From Alphaproteobacteria bacterium (GTDB lineage: Bacteria > Pseudomonadota > Alphaproteobacteria > Rhizobiales > JAKIUO01), in NCBI GenBank assembly GCA_024280895.1, contig JAJRPI010000071.1, positions 1 to 45,075 on the forward strand: DNA of 45,075 bases. The letters are read 5' to 3'. Positions 27,233 to 35,446 of the stretch are shown here, piece after piece. The notes beneath the pieces are model-generated. The model searched no databases. It saw nothing but the letters and a program-made list of their open reading frames with translations, and was not told the DNA's origin. Each line of letters opens with the position of its first letter. The stretch's first letter is position 1. The position numbers and the translations under genes are program-made.

Positions 27233-28353
27233 GATCAGTTCTTCGTATTTCCCAAGACCATCTTGTCTCAATATCAATCGATTCGAGCCAAAATAACATT
27301 TTCTCTGAACAATAGTAACCATGCGGCGTGTTGTACAAAAGATACTAATTCAATCACTTCCAACACAGCAAACATTATGAAAACAAGAAAGACCAGAACA
27401 ACCCCCAAAAATACGGTTTGCCTAAGGATCATCGGCTCATAGAATAGCACTGTTTCATCGTTTGTCCGAAATTGCTATAAGGTTCATACGTCTTTTCTCC
27501 CAGCTGCGCAAGACGTAAAGAATGGTCGTGAAATTAATATACTTGGCGCATACGTATCATTGAGCAATCTAAGCAATCCGTAGACTTCCCATACCATTCT
27601 CACACGAGCAGAACTCTCCGAAAAATAATAAAGCTGCGAACATCTCTCCTGTTGAAGCGAAAAGCCAGATGACCAGAACAGAGTTACTGGTCACTATTGA
27701 CATTTCTTGATCGCGACAGGTTCTTTGAAAAATAATCGGGACCGCTGGAAATTGACGCAAAGCCGCGTTGAAATCCAATCAATCATTGGCAGAATTGCAA
27801 CAGTACATAAGTGCCCGTTCACGGATGGGATAAATGACAACAAATAAAACCGTCCCTACATTATCTTCTTGGCGGCGGCACTCAATATTTGGTCTGAATT
27901 TGCATCTGAGCCAAAATTTGGACCAAATGAACACGGATGCCCGACGCGGACAATCAGATTTTTAGCTGCTTGTTTCAACCATCTCTGCAATAATACTGAT
28001 CCGGTTATATTAGATGAAATTCCCCGAAAATATAGCTTGGTTAAATCCCTTTAAAGCCAGCTCGAATCACGATCGTCATAACGAATTGTTCTGGCCGCAT
28101 GAGGCCATCAAAAACAACCCAACGACTCTCGATCAAACTAGAGGGAAGTTGGGGCGCAGGTCAGTTCATTCGGCAGTATTAAATTCTTTTTATATGCAAA
28201 CCATGCTTTGCACTAACTCATTAGCCGCGCTACGTATTTTTGGATGTCTTCATAGTTGTTCACAAACTGATTTCAACGCGAAGTTGTATTTACGCAACAG
28301 CGCAGTTAAGCTGCAAGGCGAGGGAAAGTATTGACGTAGCGGGAGGTTGAGAC
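27233..28353. other. Intergenic region, about 1.1 kb, no gene recognised
   Basis: It lies between the divergent FlaA1-like gene and luxR and must hold both promoters. Short frames at 27569-27778 (minus), 27869-28054 and 28014-28334 (plus) have no convincing ribosome site or family resemblance. An inverted repeat is listed separately. The luxR ribosome site (GGGAGG at about 28340) is clear. The region could be decayed mobile DNA but no relic was identified. Confidence 0.6.
27887..27928. repeat. Inverted repeat, 15-bp arms
   Basis: Arms 27887-27901 and 27914-27928 match at 13 of 15 positions around a 12-base centre, with the outer eight bases (ATTTGGTC / GACCAAAT) perfect. It could be a regulator site or the scar of an element end. 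Confidence 0.6.
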
Positions 28354-29097
28354 ATGCATAGCACTGGAAATGAATATGCCCTGCGAACGTTAGAGTTTGT
28401 TGAGCGGGTTGGTCGGCTAGAAGACTATAGTTCTATTTGCAAGGAGATTGAACAAGAGCTTTTATGGTACGGACTGACAAGCGTATCGATTATGAAAATT
28501 CCAGGTCCTATGTGTTCGCTGGAGGATAGTATGTTTATGAATACGCGACCTTCAGAATATCTAGATCACTATGTAGAAAATAATTATATAGTCAAAGACC
28601 CGGTAGTCACAGAGTTATCGCTGACGGAAAAGTCCTATACATGGAATGATATTCGACAAAAACGCATTTTGAATAAAAAGCAAAAATATATCATGGACGA
28701 GGGGCGGGATTTCGAGGCCACAGATGGACTTATCGTTCCAATTCATACTTTATCGGGTGAAGTCTCTATTTTTAGCCCCTGTGGTGAGAACCCAAACCTG
28801 TCAGATCGCGCTCGCTGTTCGCTGGAACTCATTGGGATGTATAGCTATGAATCTCTTAAGCGGGCAGTCATTAAAAAGAAAAAGACTGAGATAATTCATG
28901 AGCCTTTGACACCACGAGAACGTGAAGTGATGCTCTGGGTTGCCTCTGGTAAAACGGATGATGAAATTGCCGATATTTTAACGATCTCGACAACCACAGT
29001 CGCCAGCCATGTGCAAAATTCAAAGCGAAAACTCAATACCTTCAAACGCACTTATGCCGTTGTGCAAGCCATCAAATTGGGTGAAATTTCTCTTTAA
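28354..29097 (+). CDS. luxR: LuxR-type quorum-sensing transcription factor
   Basis: 247 residues, with GGGAGGTTGAGAC before the ATG. The autoinducer-binding domain (about 15-165) keeps Tyr73, Asp82 (KDPVV) and Trp97 (YTWNDI), equivalent to TraR Tyr61, Asp70 and Trp85. The position of TraR Trp57 is Tyr69 here. The C-terminal helix-turn-helix is LTPREREVMLWVASGKTDDEIADILTISTTTVASHVQNSKRKL (about 187-229). It binds N-acyl-homoserine lactone and controls target promoters. luxI follows 105 bases downstream in the same direction. A dyad in that gap is a candidate binding site. Confidence 0.92.
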   Translation: MHSTGNEYALRTLEFVERVGRLEDYSSICKEIEQELLWYGLTSVSIMKIPGPMCSLEDSMFMNTRPSEYLDHYVENNYIVKDPVVTELSLTEKSYTWNDIRQKRILNKKQKYIMDEGRDFEATDGLIVPIHTLSGEVSIFSPCGENPNLSDRARCSLELIGMYSYESLKRAVIKKKKTEIIHEPLTPREREVMLWVASGKTDDEIADILTISTTTVASHVQNSKRKLNTFKRTYAVVQAIKLGEISL

Positions 29098-29120
29098 ACA
29101 ATATTGAGTATCCCTGTCTC

Positions 29121-29136
29121 TCCTAGTTTTCTAGGA
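29121..29136 (+). promoter_or_regulatory. Dyad upstream of luxI, candidate lux-type box
   Basis: TCCTAGTTTTCTAGGA is a perfect 6+4+6 inverted repeat ending 66 bases before the luxI start. A second pair, GTATCC (29108-29113) with GGATAC (29133-29138), overlaps it. It is shorter than the usual 18-20-bp lux box and has no T run, so an operator is more likely than a terminator, but this is unproven. Confidence 0.4.
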
Positions 29137-29202
29137 TACCCTCAAATGCGCTGATAAATCACCTTGTCCCTCATTGACAATCAGTTTCAGGAGGCATGTT
29201 AT

Positions 29203-29862
29203 ATGGTGATTATTATCAAGGGCAACGACCGCGCGGAACATCCAGAATATTTCAACCAGTTATTTAAGCTTAGATACAAAATCTTTGTCGAGGGCCGCGG
29301 CTGGTCTCTACCGACCAAGCAGGGACTAGAGATCGATCAATATGATGATGATGATGCAATCTATTTCCTTGATATTAGTGAAGATGGTGTTATCGAGGGC
29401 ACCGTCAGGATTACACCGACAGTAAAAAGTTCTCTTACTGCGGATTACTTCCCTCACCTGATTGAGAATGGGCAATCCCCGCGCTCGCATCTGGTCTATG
29501 AAGCCACGCGGTATATCGTTCGCCCAACCCAAAAGAGCCGCGAACTTAATCGGGCAGCCAAATCCAGATTGTTGGCGGCACTGACCGAGTGGTGTCTTGA
29601 ACATGATGTTCAGTCCATACAAACGGTAATCGACAGCAACACGCTTCCCACATTCCTTGAATTAAATCCCAAAGTCATGCCAATGGGGCTTTCATATGCC
29701 TATGGGGGTGGTCGTAATACGCATGGTGGTGGTGATTGTATGGCGATCCGATGGCCAATTTCTCAAGAGATACTAGAGGGTGTCCGCTTATATGGCGATT
29801 TGAGCCTCCTTCGAGCTGTTGACTCATTAGCCTCAGAACATACGGCTGAAATGATCCACTAA
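29203..29862 (+). CDS. luxI: N-acyl-homoserine-lactone synthase (LuxI family)
   Basis: 219 residues from ATG 29203, preceded by CAGGAGG eight bases upstream; a longer frame from 29164 would put the ribosome site inside the gene. With this start the invariant residues fall at canonical positions: Arg24, Phe28, Trp34 (FKLRYKIFVEGRGW), Glu43, Asp45, Asp48 (GLEIDQYD) and Arg69 (EGTVRI). Glu and Arg of YEATRYIV follow. The enzyme makes an acyl-homoserine lactone from SAM and an acyl donor; chain length cannot be read from sequence. It lies between luxR and a PhyH-like gene in one orientation. Confidence 0.93.
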   Translation: MVIIIKGNDRAEHPEYFNQLFKLRYKIFVEGRGWSLPTKQGLEIDQYDDDDAIYFLDISEDGVIEGTVRITPTVKSSLTADYFPHLIENGQSPRSHLVYEATRYIVRPTQKSRELNRAAKSRLLAALTEWCLEHDVQSIQTVIDSNTLPTFLELNPKVMPMGLSYAYGGGRNTHGGGDCMAIRWPISQEILEGVRLYGDLSLLRAVDSLASEHTAEMIH

Positions 29863-29901
29863 AGGCCAATCTGGCAAATAGCGAATTTGGGAGTTTTAAT
29901 A

Positions 29902-30870
29902 ATGGTAAAAATGACTAGAGAAATTACACCGGACGAAATAGCCACCTACAATGTGGCCGGTGTTGTGCTTCTAAAAGGAATTCTTGATATTTCGGCAGTG
30001 AATGTAGTGCGTCGTTCTATTGACACTGCACTCAATACACTAGAACAAAGTCAAGCTGGCTATGACCTTAGTGCAATAACGGCTGCAGCTGAAGAGAATG
30101 ACACCGATAGTTTGCAAGCCGACAGTGAAGGCCAGCATGATATTGCTGGCATAATTGACCACATAAAAAATTCGGGAGAACGGTTTTTATACGATAGTAC
30201 CCAGAATGAAAAAGCTGGCAGGTTTCTTCTTGATACGGCTGTTTCTTCGAGGCTGCGCGAATTCAATCGTTTTGTCCGCCGTGGTGCCGGTCCGGAAATT
30301 TCCGCGGCTTTACTTCAGTCGCAAAAAGTGAATTTTTTCGGTGATCAGGTTTTCTTAAAAGAACCGGGTACCCGCGAACGCACCGCCTTCCACCAAGATG
30401 CTTCTTACTTTGAGATTGAGGGTGAACAATGTTGCGTCCTTTGGATTCCAACCGACCCGGTCTCATTAGAGCATGGAGCAATGATGTATGTTCGCGGCTC
30501 GCATAAAGATGGCCGCCTCTATCAGCCCAATGTCTTTATATCACAAACGCCATTGCCAGGGGCAGAAGGAGAATTATTGCCCGATATTGAGGGTCATCTG
30601 GAAGACTATGATGTTGTCCATTTTGATACTGAACCAGGAGATGTTCTCGTACATCACTATCGCACCATCCACGGGACGGGTGGAAATACCAGCCGCTACC
30701 AGGTTAGGCGGGCAGCATCATTACGATATTGTGGTGACGATATCCGGGTCAAAAGACGTCCATGGGCTCCAAAACAGCTTCACCATTCAAATGAGCTGAA
30801 AGAAGGCATGCCGTTAGGGGGCAGTGATTTCCCTGTGGTATGGCGAGCAGCAGAACACCCTTCCATCTGA
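29902..30870 (+). CDS. Phytanoyl-CoA dioxygenase-like Fe(II)/2-oxoglutarate oxygenase
   Basis: 322 residues from ATG 29902 (GGGAG eight bases upstream), 39 bases after luxI. PhyH fold with the iron-binding facial triad His164-x-Asp166 (TAFHQDASYF) and distal His257 (HHYRTIHGTG); an arginine a few residues later (SRYQVRRAAS) suits 2-oxoglutarate binding. The expected core strand WIPTDPVSLEHGAMMYVRGSHK is present. The family hydroxylates lipids and small molecules. Co-transcription with luxI, ended by the hairpin at 30937, suggests it acts on the signal or on a molecule made under quorum control. I recall luxI next to phyH in Sphingomonadaceae, but its function there is not settled. Confidence 0.87.
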   Translation: MVKMTREITPDEIATYNVAGVVLLKGILDISAVNVVRRSIDTALNTLEQSQAGYDLSAITAAAEENDTDSLQADSEGQHDIAGIIDHIKNSGERFLYDSTQNEKAGRFLLDTAVSSRLREFNRFVRRGAGPEISAALLQSQKVNFFGDQVFLKEPGTRERTAFHQDASYFEIEGEQCCVLWIPTDPVSLEHGAMMYVRGSHKDGRLYQPNVFISQTPLPGAEGELLPDIEGHLEDYDVVHFDTEPGDVLVHHYRTIHGTGGNTSRYQVRRAASLRYCGDDIRVKRRPWAPKQLHHSNELKEGMPLGGSDFPVVWRAAEHPSI

Positions 30871-30936
30871 GGAATCAAAAATTAGACTTTTGAATGAACT
30901 GGACGAGACAAAAAAGAATTGAAATTCAATTGAAAA

Positions 30937-30976
30937 TATCCGGTCACTAAATGTGTCGGTGGCCGGATAAATTTTT
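30937..30976 (+). terminator. Rho-independent terminator of the luxI-phyH unit
   Basis: An 11-bp stem (30937-30947 with 30959-30969, one G-T pair) with an 11-base loop is followed by AATTTTT. It lies 67 bases after the PhyH stop codon. Strong and well placed. Confidence 0.85.
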
Positions 30977-31139
30977 GAAAGAGCCAATCTCTCACTACTT
31001 ACAGCCATCCATTCAATGCGCACTGTTCTACTTAATGTTTCGGGTATTAGACTAGCGAAACGGCTTTTCTCGGCCATCATAAATAGATCATGAATGGTCA
31101 AATATCAAAGGGGAAACGCCATAGCCCCCCTGCAACAAT

Positions 31140-31679
31140 ATGCCATCCGCAACTAAAGCTATAAGCACTTCAGAACTGGACTTACGTCATATGACAGAAA
31201 AATTACACGATAAACTTAAAAAGGCTGCTCTCACATTACTGATGTCGCAAGATGTTAGAAAAAATGCTCGAGATGCCTGGCAGATGCTAGAAAACTTGCT
31301 CCCGGAGGCCTCAAGTGCCTTTTATAAATTTTTAGAGCAAAATGAGTGGCTAGAAATAATTGAACAACAACACAGGCAATTGCTGATTGATAGACAAACA
31401 AAACACTGGAATCTTTTATTTCAGGCCGACTTCTCTGATAACTACATTGACAGCGCAATGAGTATTGGACTTGAACATGCGAAATATAATTTATCTCCAA
31501 GTCACTACGTTTTTGGCTACACCTTCCTATTGAATATACTGATGCGGGAAATAAACGACGTATCAGGCGATAATCCATGTCGCGCACTTGAGCTAACACA
31601 GGCGATCAATTCGCTAATGCTTGTCGATATGAGTCTGGTTCTCTCGCTCTACAATAATAATTTCGTGATTCTGGATTAA
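31140..31679 (+). CDS. Stand-alone sensor-globin (protoglobin-like) protein
   Basis: 179 residues. The pattern fits the heme domain of globin-coupled sensors: LPEASSAFYKFL, RQTKHWNLLFQADFSDNYIDSAMSIGLEHAKYNLSPSHYVFGY. His113 (GLEHAKYNL) is the expected proximal heme ligand; the HW...LF...F..Y and H...L.P..Y.FGY spacing is diagnostic. In most proteins this domain is fused to a chemoreceptor, GGDEF or kinase output. Here the protein ends after the globin helices. A chemoreceptor gene without its own globin domain lies 1.7 kb downstream, past a mobile-element relic. It may sense oxygen or NO, with the partner unknown. The ribosome site is weak, so the start could be a little different. Confidence 0.78.
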   Translation: MPSATKAISTSELDLRHMTEKLHDKLKKAALTLLMSQDVRKNARDAWQMLENLLPEASSAFYKFLEQNEWLEIIEQQHRQLLIDRQTKHWNLLFQADFSDNYIDSAMSIGLEHAKYNLSPSHYVFGYTFLLNILMREINDVSGDNPCRALELTQAINSLMLVDMSLVLSLYNNNFVILD

Positions 31680-31935
31680 GCACAATCCAAGTCCTAAACT
31701 TTCGATGAATAACCTTCACCCTCAATGACTATTATGACACCTTTCGTTAGTCGATGGTTATGACCATTCCTGGCACTTCTCTGCCATATGGCGACGGACG
31801 GCAGCAAGCGTACTAACGAGGGCAAAGCAGAAAGGTTTATCCCCTCCGCCATTGCCAAACCACATCCCACCAATCACAAAACCTGCTTTTTATCCAAAAT
31901 AATCCATTATTGCGTAATTGTGATGTGTATCCATG

Positions 31936-31967
31936 GCTGAACCCTGTGGCGCAGGTTCAGCTTTTTT
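31936..31967 (+). terminator. Rho-independent terminator
   Basis: An 8-bp perfect stem (31936-31943 with 31954-31961) is followed by six T residues. It most likely ends transcription from the globin gene 257 bases upstream. No gene was recognised in 31680-31935. Confidence 0.85.
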
Positions 31968-32012
31968 GCGCCTTGCGCCCACGTTTACATGAGCCGATCT
32001 GTCTTTAGATTG

Positions 32013-32045
32013 GGTGTTCTCTGAATTTCAAAACAGGAGAACACC
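32013..32045 (+). promoter_or_regulatory. Perfect 9-bp inverted repeat over a ribosome site
   Basis: GGTGTTCTC (32013-32021) and GAGAACACC (32037-32045) pair perfectly. The right arm takes in part of the AGGAG ribosome site just before the ATG of the MT-A70 relic at 32047. In RNA this would hide the site; in DNA it could be an operator. Confidence 0.6.
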
Positions 32046-32046
32046 A

Positions 32047-32211
32047 ATGAAGCGTTATTAGATTATTTATGCCGATCCGCCCTGGAGCTATGGCTCGAAT
32101 TCCTTCCCTTCTATCTCGAAAAAAATGCCTATCCGGAAAACGGCGGAAATATGCTCCCTGCCCGTCAAGGACATCGTACAGCCAGACGTCCCTTCCTACA
32201 GCACACATTGA
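32047..32211 (+). pseudogene. Relic of an MT-A70 family adenine methyltransferase
   Basis: After AGGAG and ATG the frame reads MKRY, a TAG stop at 32059-32061, then IIYADPPWSYGSN..., ICSLPVKDIVQ, ending at TGA 32209. KRYQIIYADPPWSY is the usual beginning of phage and plasmid MT-A70 N6-adenine methyltransferases (DPPW is the catalytic motif), and ICSLPV is the next conserved block. The TAG is one base change from CAG (Gln). Everything after about 50 residues of the roughly 180-200 expected is gone. It runs straight into the next relic. Confidence 0.75.
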
Positions 32212-32591
32212 GGATCGCTGATTTCTCCGTGGCGATGCAAATAGCAATGGCAGGCCGTGACGAAGTTGATCTGATCGACGGTGATGAGTTGATGGATGAT
32301 TTTCCGCCTGAAATTTTAGCACGAAACAAACCCTATCGGCTAAGCGTCCCGGTCATTCATTAAAATATGCGTCTCGATATTGGCGTTGAAGCGGACTACG
32401 CCTTTTCACTTTATCTGCCTAAAGTGTGGCGCAAGGCCTTCTTCATGATAGAAGTGGACAGAGGCGCGATGCCCGTGACGCGGCGTGACCTCAAGCCTTG
32501 CCACTTTCGAAACCTTGAAAAGCAAGTTTCCATACCATCATGCACAAAGAGCAAAAAGAGATACACTTCTGATGACGCACAGCACATATAG
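32190..32591 (+). pseudogene. Relic of a replication-relaxation family protein
   Basis: From about 32190 the frame gives PFLQHTLRIADFSVAMQIAMAG and RNKPYRLSVPVIH, then an in-frame TAA at 32361-32363. The same frame resumes LDIGVEADYAFSL, RKAFFMIEVDRGAMPVTRRDLK. The FF(L)EVDRGTMPV block is the family's most recognisable motif. After about 32505 a second frame (ASFHTIMHKEQKEIHF) fits the expected KLxxYH...HKE continuation, so a frameshift is also present. Such genes belong to plasmids and integrative elements. Identification rests on memory of the family pattern. Confidence 0.65.
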
Positions 32592-32653
32592 CAAAAATGC
32601 GCCTCGTCCCAACTTAGAGATTATCAAATAATATGTTGATTTATATAGTTTTT

Positions 32654-32730
<77 letters not shown>

Positions 32731-33348
32731 TCAAAAAACCATGATTGCTCTGTTCACGTGTCGAGCTGATGAAAACCGCGAAACAGGGCTTAAACCCGTT
32801 CTGACGGTCTTCTCCAAGGAAAAACTCCTTCAATCATGGAAAGGATAATAATCCAAGCTTTCTAAGAAGCTGTGAGACTATATAAGGGCATTCTGACAAA
32901 AAGAAAAGCGGTCATTGCAAATTTGAGTTACTTTGTTGAACTCTAACTGCCCCCCCCCCTTTTAATCGCGACGAACCCCTGGCAAAAAACAACCTCATCC
33001 ATCTGTTTTATAACAATTTTATTAGTTTAAAGTCTAATTAAGAGCGGCGATTATTTTTTCAAAATAGCCCGCCGCCGCCGATCATTAATAACTCTATTTG
33101 CCAAATATCCAGCAAAGGAGATAATCAGGTGCGAAAAATAGCGTCAATTTATCCAAATATCTGCACGCGCTTAACAACCCACCGCGATCGTCACGTAAAA
33201 TGCACCCGAGCACTCCGCCAATTACTGGATCTCTCGAAATTACTTTTCTGTCACAGAGTTTTACAAAATATTTACAGGTAATAAAGCATTAAGGCATTCC
33301 GCGTACAGCTCTTACCAATAATTTAATAATAATTGGGAAGTCACAACT
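32731..33348. other. Intergenic region before the chemoreceptor gene
   Basis: 618 bases without a recognised gene. It holds the tRNA promoter (on the minus strand) and the chemoreceptor promoter. A run of ten C residues lies at 32950-32959. The ribosome site of the chemoreceptor is weak (TTGGGAAG about 10 bases upstream). Confidence 0.6.
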
Positions 33349-35403
33349 ATGACCGCCAAAAATAATTTTACACTAAGCCCTTTGACATTTTTAAATCATC
33401 TATCCATTAAAAATCGCCTGACAATGCTTGGCATTTTGACCATTATCGGGTTTTCGATCTTTGGCGGTGTTTATTGGTTTTTTAGCGCAAAGACCAATCA
33501 AGCTTTTGTTGAAAACACCAGCTTTGCCAATACGGCCAAATCTGTTGTTGACGCCCAATTGGCGGCTTTAAAATTACAAGCGATCGAAAACTTGTTTCTC
33601 GCTCGCAAAAAGCCTGAAATAGCCGATCAGTTCAACGCCAAGGCGGGCCAACTGTCGAGCTATATCAGTTCGATACAACAAAGAATCAGCAATAAAAAAA
33701 TTCTTGCCGAATTGAAGGTCAGCAAAAACCTCCTGAAAGTCTATAAAAGTGGATTTGCCAGCGTCGTGGAGCATCAAAGGTCTTTGGGCTTCAATATTGA
33801 GTTTGTTGCCAGCGAAAGTAGTGACGTCCAATCAAGCGCCAATCTGACTGTGCTATTCAGCAATCGAGCCTCCGAAATGGAAAAACGCTTGAACGAAGAA
33901 ATGGAATTTGGCGAGGCCTCGACCCTGCTTCCTTTGATGACACGCTTTTATCGCTCTCGGCAATTAGCTGGTGATTTTCTGCAATCTGGCAATCATGAAA
34001 AAATCACGCAGTTTCTTGGCGAAACAAATCAATTTGTATCCGAGCTCAACGCATCCGATCTCGACGGTGATGTCAAAGAGTCGATGATGGCTCATCTTAA
34101 AACCTATGAAGCATCCATCAATGCCTGGGGCGCAGAGTATAAATTGCTGTCCACCAGCAGCATACAGCTTCGCGAACTCTCTGCACTCATTCACGGTCAA
34201 TTCTCAAATATTGTCAGATTATCGGAAAAAGGTCTGGCAAAAACATCGACGCAACTGACTAAAATGCGCACGCAACTCTCCAGCGCTTTGCTATTGACTA
34301 CCTTGTTGTCACTCACCGCCCTGCTCGGTCTCAACTATATTATCTCTCTCAGTATCATACGGCCGCTTAATCACATGGCGCGCAATATGCAACAACTCTC
34401 AATGGGCGATACCAGTATCGCCATTGAAACCAATCAAACCCATGAAATCGGCTCTATGGTAACAGCAATCCAGATCTTTCGCGATGCAGCCATTGAGCGC
34501 GTTCGTCTGGCACAGCTAGCCGAGATCAAGCATGAAAAAGAGCAGCAACAACAAGAAATTATAAAAACGCTTCTCATAGATTTCAGTCGTGAGACAACGC
34601 GCATTATGGCGGTCTTGAGTGCTGTAACACAAAAAGTTCAAAATACCTCGGCGACGCTTACAAGTGTTGCCGATGCCGCAAGCCAGGAAGCCAGCAATGC
34701 GCAAACTGCGTCCAGCAATGCCTCGCAAAATGTGCAAACCGTCGCCTCTGCAACTGAGCAGCTCGCAAGTTCCATCAAAGAGATTTCGCGGCAATCTCTG
34801 GATGTCAGCGATGTGATTGAAAAGTCTTCGAACGATGTCGAGCATATTGATCAAAATGTCAACGAGCTGTCAGAATCCGCGCAAAAAATTGGCGATGTGA
34901 TCGGTATAATTCGCGAGATTGCCGAACAGACTAATCTACTGGCCCTCAACGCCACTATTGAAGCGGCAAGAGCCGGAGAGGCGGGCGCTGGCTTTGCCAT
35001 TGTTGCTCAAGAGGTCAAGACTCTCGCAGATCAAACAGCCTCCGCAACCAAGGAAATTACTGCTCAGATCGGCTCAGTTCAGTCCTCTGCATTGTCGACT
35101 GCCAAAGATATTGGCGGCATCAATCAAACAATGAGTGAAATCAAATCATTGACCGCAACCATTTCGCAGGCGGTTGATCAACAAGACGCCGCGACCAGAG
35201 AAATCGCCCTGTCAGTCGCCACGGCTGCCAATCACACTGATGACGTCAGTCACAGCGTTTCAGGGGTCACAAATTCAATCAATGAAACAGCAGTTGAAGC
35301 TTCGCTTATCCTGGAAGTTGCCAACGATCTCAATCGGGTACAGCTGGAGCTGTCTGATGCCATGGCCGGCTTTACCAATGAGATTGCCTCCAAAGTTGCT
35401 TAG
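33349..35403 (+). CDS. Methyl-accepting chemotaxis protein
   Basis: 684 residues. TM1 is at about 24-46, followed by a ~265-residue helical periplasmic ligand domain. TM2 is near 313-337, then HAMP ([19 protein letters not shown]...). The signalling domain has the conserved hairpin tip [20 protein letters not shown] at about 522-541. The ligand domain looks like a helical-bundle type; no PAS or Cache signature was seen. It couples to CheA/CheW, none of which are in the window. A pentapeptide tether for CheR is absent at the C-terminus. Confidence 0.93.
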   Translation: MTAKNNFTLSPLTFLNHLSIKNRLTMLGILTIIGFSIFGGVYWFFSAKTNQAFVENTSFANTAKSVVDAQLAALKLQAIENLFLARKKPEIADQFNAKAGQLSSYISSIQQRISNKKILAELKVSKNLLKVYKSGFASVVEHQRSLGFNIEFVASESSDVQSSANLTVLFSNRASEMEKRLNEEMEFGEASTLLPLMTRFYRSRQLAGDFLQSGNHEKITQFLGETNQFVSELNASDLDGDVKESMMAHLKTYEASINAWGAEYKLLSTSSIQLRELSALIHGQFSNIVRLSEKGLAKTSTQLTKMRTQLSSALLLTTLLSLTALLGLNYIISLSIIRPLNHMARNMQQLSMGDTSIAIETNQTHEIGSMVTAIQIFRDAAIERVRLAQLAEIKHEKEQQQQEIIKTLLIDFSRETTRIMAVLSAVTQKVQNTSATLTSVADAASQEASNAQTASSNASQNVQTVASATEQLASSIKEISRQSLDVSDVIEKSSNDVEHIDQNVNELSESAQKIGDVIGIIREIAEQTNLLALNATIEAARAGEAGAGFAIVAQEVKTLADQTASATKEITAQIGSVQSSALSTAKDIGGINQTMSEIKSLTATISQAVDQQDAATREIALSVATAANHTDDVSHSVSGVTNSINETAVEASLILEVANDLNRVQLELSDAMAGFTNEIASKVA

Positions 35404-35446
35404 ATCTTGATTGCAAAATCAGATTTGGGCAAGCATTGGCCTTGCG

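Noticed and set aside
27569-27778. 69-codon minus-strand frame in the gap upstream of luxR
   Set aside because: It has no ribosome site and resembles no family I know.
28014-28334. 106-codon plus-strand frame just before luxR
   Set aside because: No ribosome site, no family resemblance and unusual composition; kept only as a mention in the intergenic entry.
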